This document shows, piece by piece, positions 63,765-64,000 of a DNA stretch of 64,000 nt. This DNA is from Pararobbsia alpina_A (lineage in GTDB: Bacteria > Pseudomonadota > Gammaproteobacteria > Burkholderiales > Burkholderiaceae), in NCBI RefSeq assembly GCF_965118125.1, contig NZ_OZ221288.1, positions 868,001 to 932,000 of the forward strand, in the 5' to 3' direction. A program made the position numbers and the translations under genes. The stretch's first letter is position 1; the number at the start of each line of letters is the position of its first letter. Below the pieces are notes generated by a model, which worked only from the letters and a program-made list of their open reading frames with translations, made no database searches and was not told the origin of the DNA.

Positions 63765-63980
63765 TCAGTTGTGCTGCTCGCCCGGCAGCTCTGCGCCGTG
63801 CGCCCGGATCGCAGCAATCAATTCTGCCGCCGTGATTTCGTGGCGGACGTCGCGATGGATACCGGGCTTGCGGTGATGCACATCCACGAGCACAACGGCT
63901 TTGCCGTCGTCCGTGGCCTGCAGCCGGACCAGACGTATTTCTTCTCCGGTCGTCTCGTCGAGTTCGGTCATCAGGGTCAT
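63765..63980 (-). CDS. Small conserved hypothetical protein, possibly continuing past the window
   Basis: 71 residues from ATG 63980, beginning MTLMTELDETTGEEIRLVRL and ending HGAELPGEQHN. It has a compact charged core (KAVVLVDVHHRKPGIHRDV) and the helix ITAAELIAAIRAHG. The frame remains open to base 64000, so a longer protein cannot be excluded. No membrane helix or signal. Family not recognised. Confidence 0.55.
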   Translation of the reverse strand: MTLMTELDETTGEEIRLVRLQATDDGKAVVLVDVHHRKPGIHRDVRHEITAAELIAAIRAHGAELPGEQHN

Positions 63981-64000
63981 ATTGCCCGTCGCGCCATTGC

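Overview
The window is 64 kb of GC-rich chromosome from a betaproteobacterium, most likely a member of the Burkholderiaceae. The basis is the codon bias (strong G/C third positions), a complete betaproteobacterial-style pel operon, a pob/pca aromatic-acid cluster with a divergent LysR regulator, and the general gene repertoire. I cannot name a species from sequence alone. No rRNA, tRNA, CRISPR array, integrase or intact insertion sequence was seen.

Layout. 1-4.4 kb: a chaperone-usher fimbrial locus (usher entering from the left edge with a scrambled C-terminal end, major pilin, over-long chaperone). 4.6-7.9 kb: a membrane fatty-acid hydroxylase/sterol desaturase and an ABC exporter preceded by a promoter, a palindrome and a possible 31-codon leader ORF. 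8.2-15.5 kb: a visibly AT-richer island with two paralogous proteins of unknown family followed by a 1693-residue RHS/YD-repeat protein whose variable C-terminal domain carries a His...Cys pair resembling clan CD cysteine peptidases; this is the best candidate for an undescribed system. 15.7-22.3 kb: dihydroxyacetone kinase, WrbA, an MFS transporter, a heptosyltransferase and a small exported protein. 22.4-38.4 kb: a FabG-like reductase, a strong terminator, and the complete pelABCDEFG operon on the minus strand, preceded by a stand-alone copy of the PelA hydrolase domain.

38.6-43.7 kb: pcaC, pcaD, pcaB and pobA on the minus strand with a divergent LysR gene, covering part of the route from 4-hydroxybenzoate to 3-oxoadipate (pcaGH and the later steps are not here). 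43.8-46.5 kb: two coupled paralogous lipoproteins, then three tandem copies of a small unknown protein and a DUF1272 zinc-ribbon protein. 46.6-49.6 kb: a LysR gene divergent from two SDR oxidoreductases. 49.8-52.7 kb: a 949-residue low-complexity stress-type protein. 53.5-57 kb: an aldo/keto reductase, and an MFS transporter divergent from a LysR gene. 57.2-61.8 kb: an Rrf2 regulator converging on a valine/branched-chain acid catabolism group (3-hydroxyisobutyrate dehydrogenase, acyl-CoA synthetase, acyl-CoA dehydrogenase). 62.1-64 kb: an AhpD-like protein, an HPP membrane protein and a small conserved protein at the right edge.

Two themes recur. First, local gene duplication: the two island proteins, the two lipoproteins, the triplicated small gene, the two SDR genes and the duplicated Pel hydrolase domain. 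In the last case the operon copy of PelA appears to have lost its catalytic glutamate while the separate copy keeps it. Second, short tandem repeats between genes (8-, 9-, 13-, 15- and 17-bp units), all of which could vary in length between strains.
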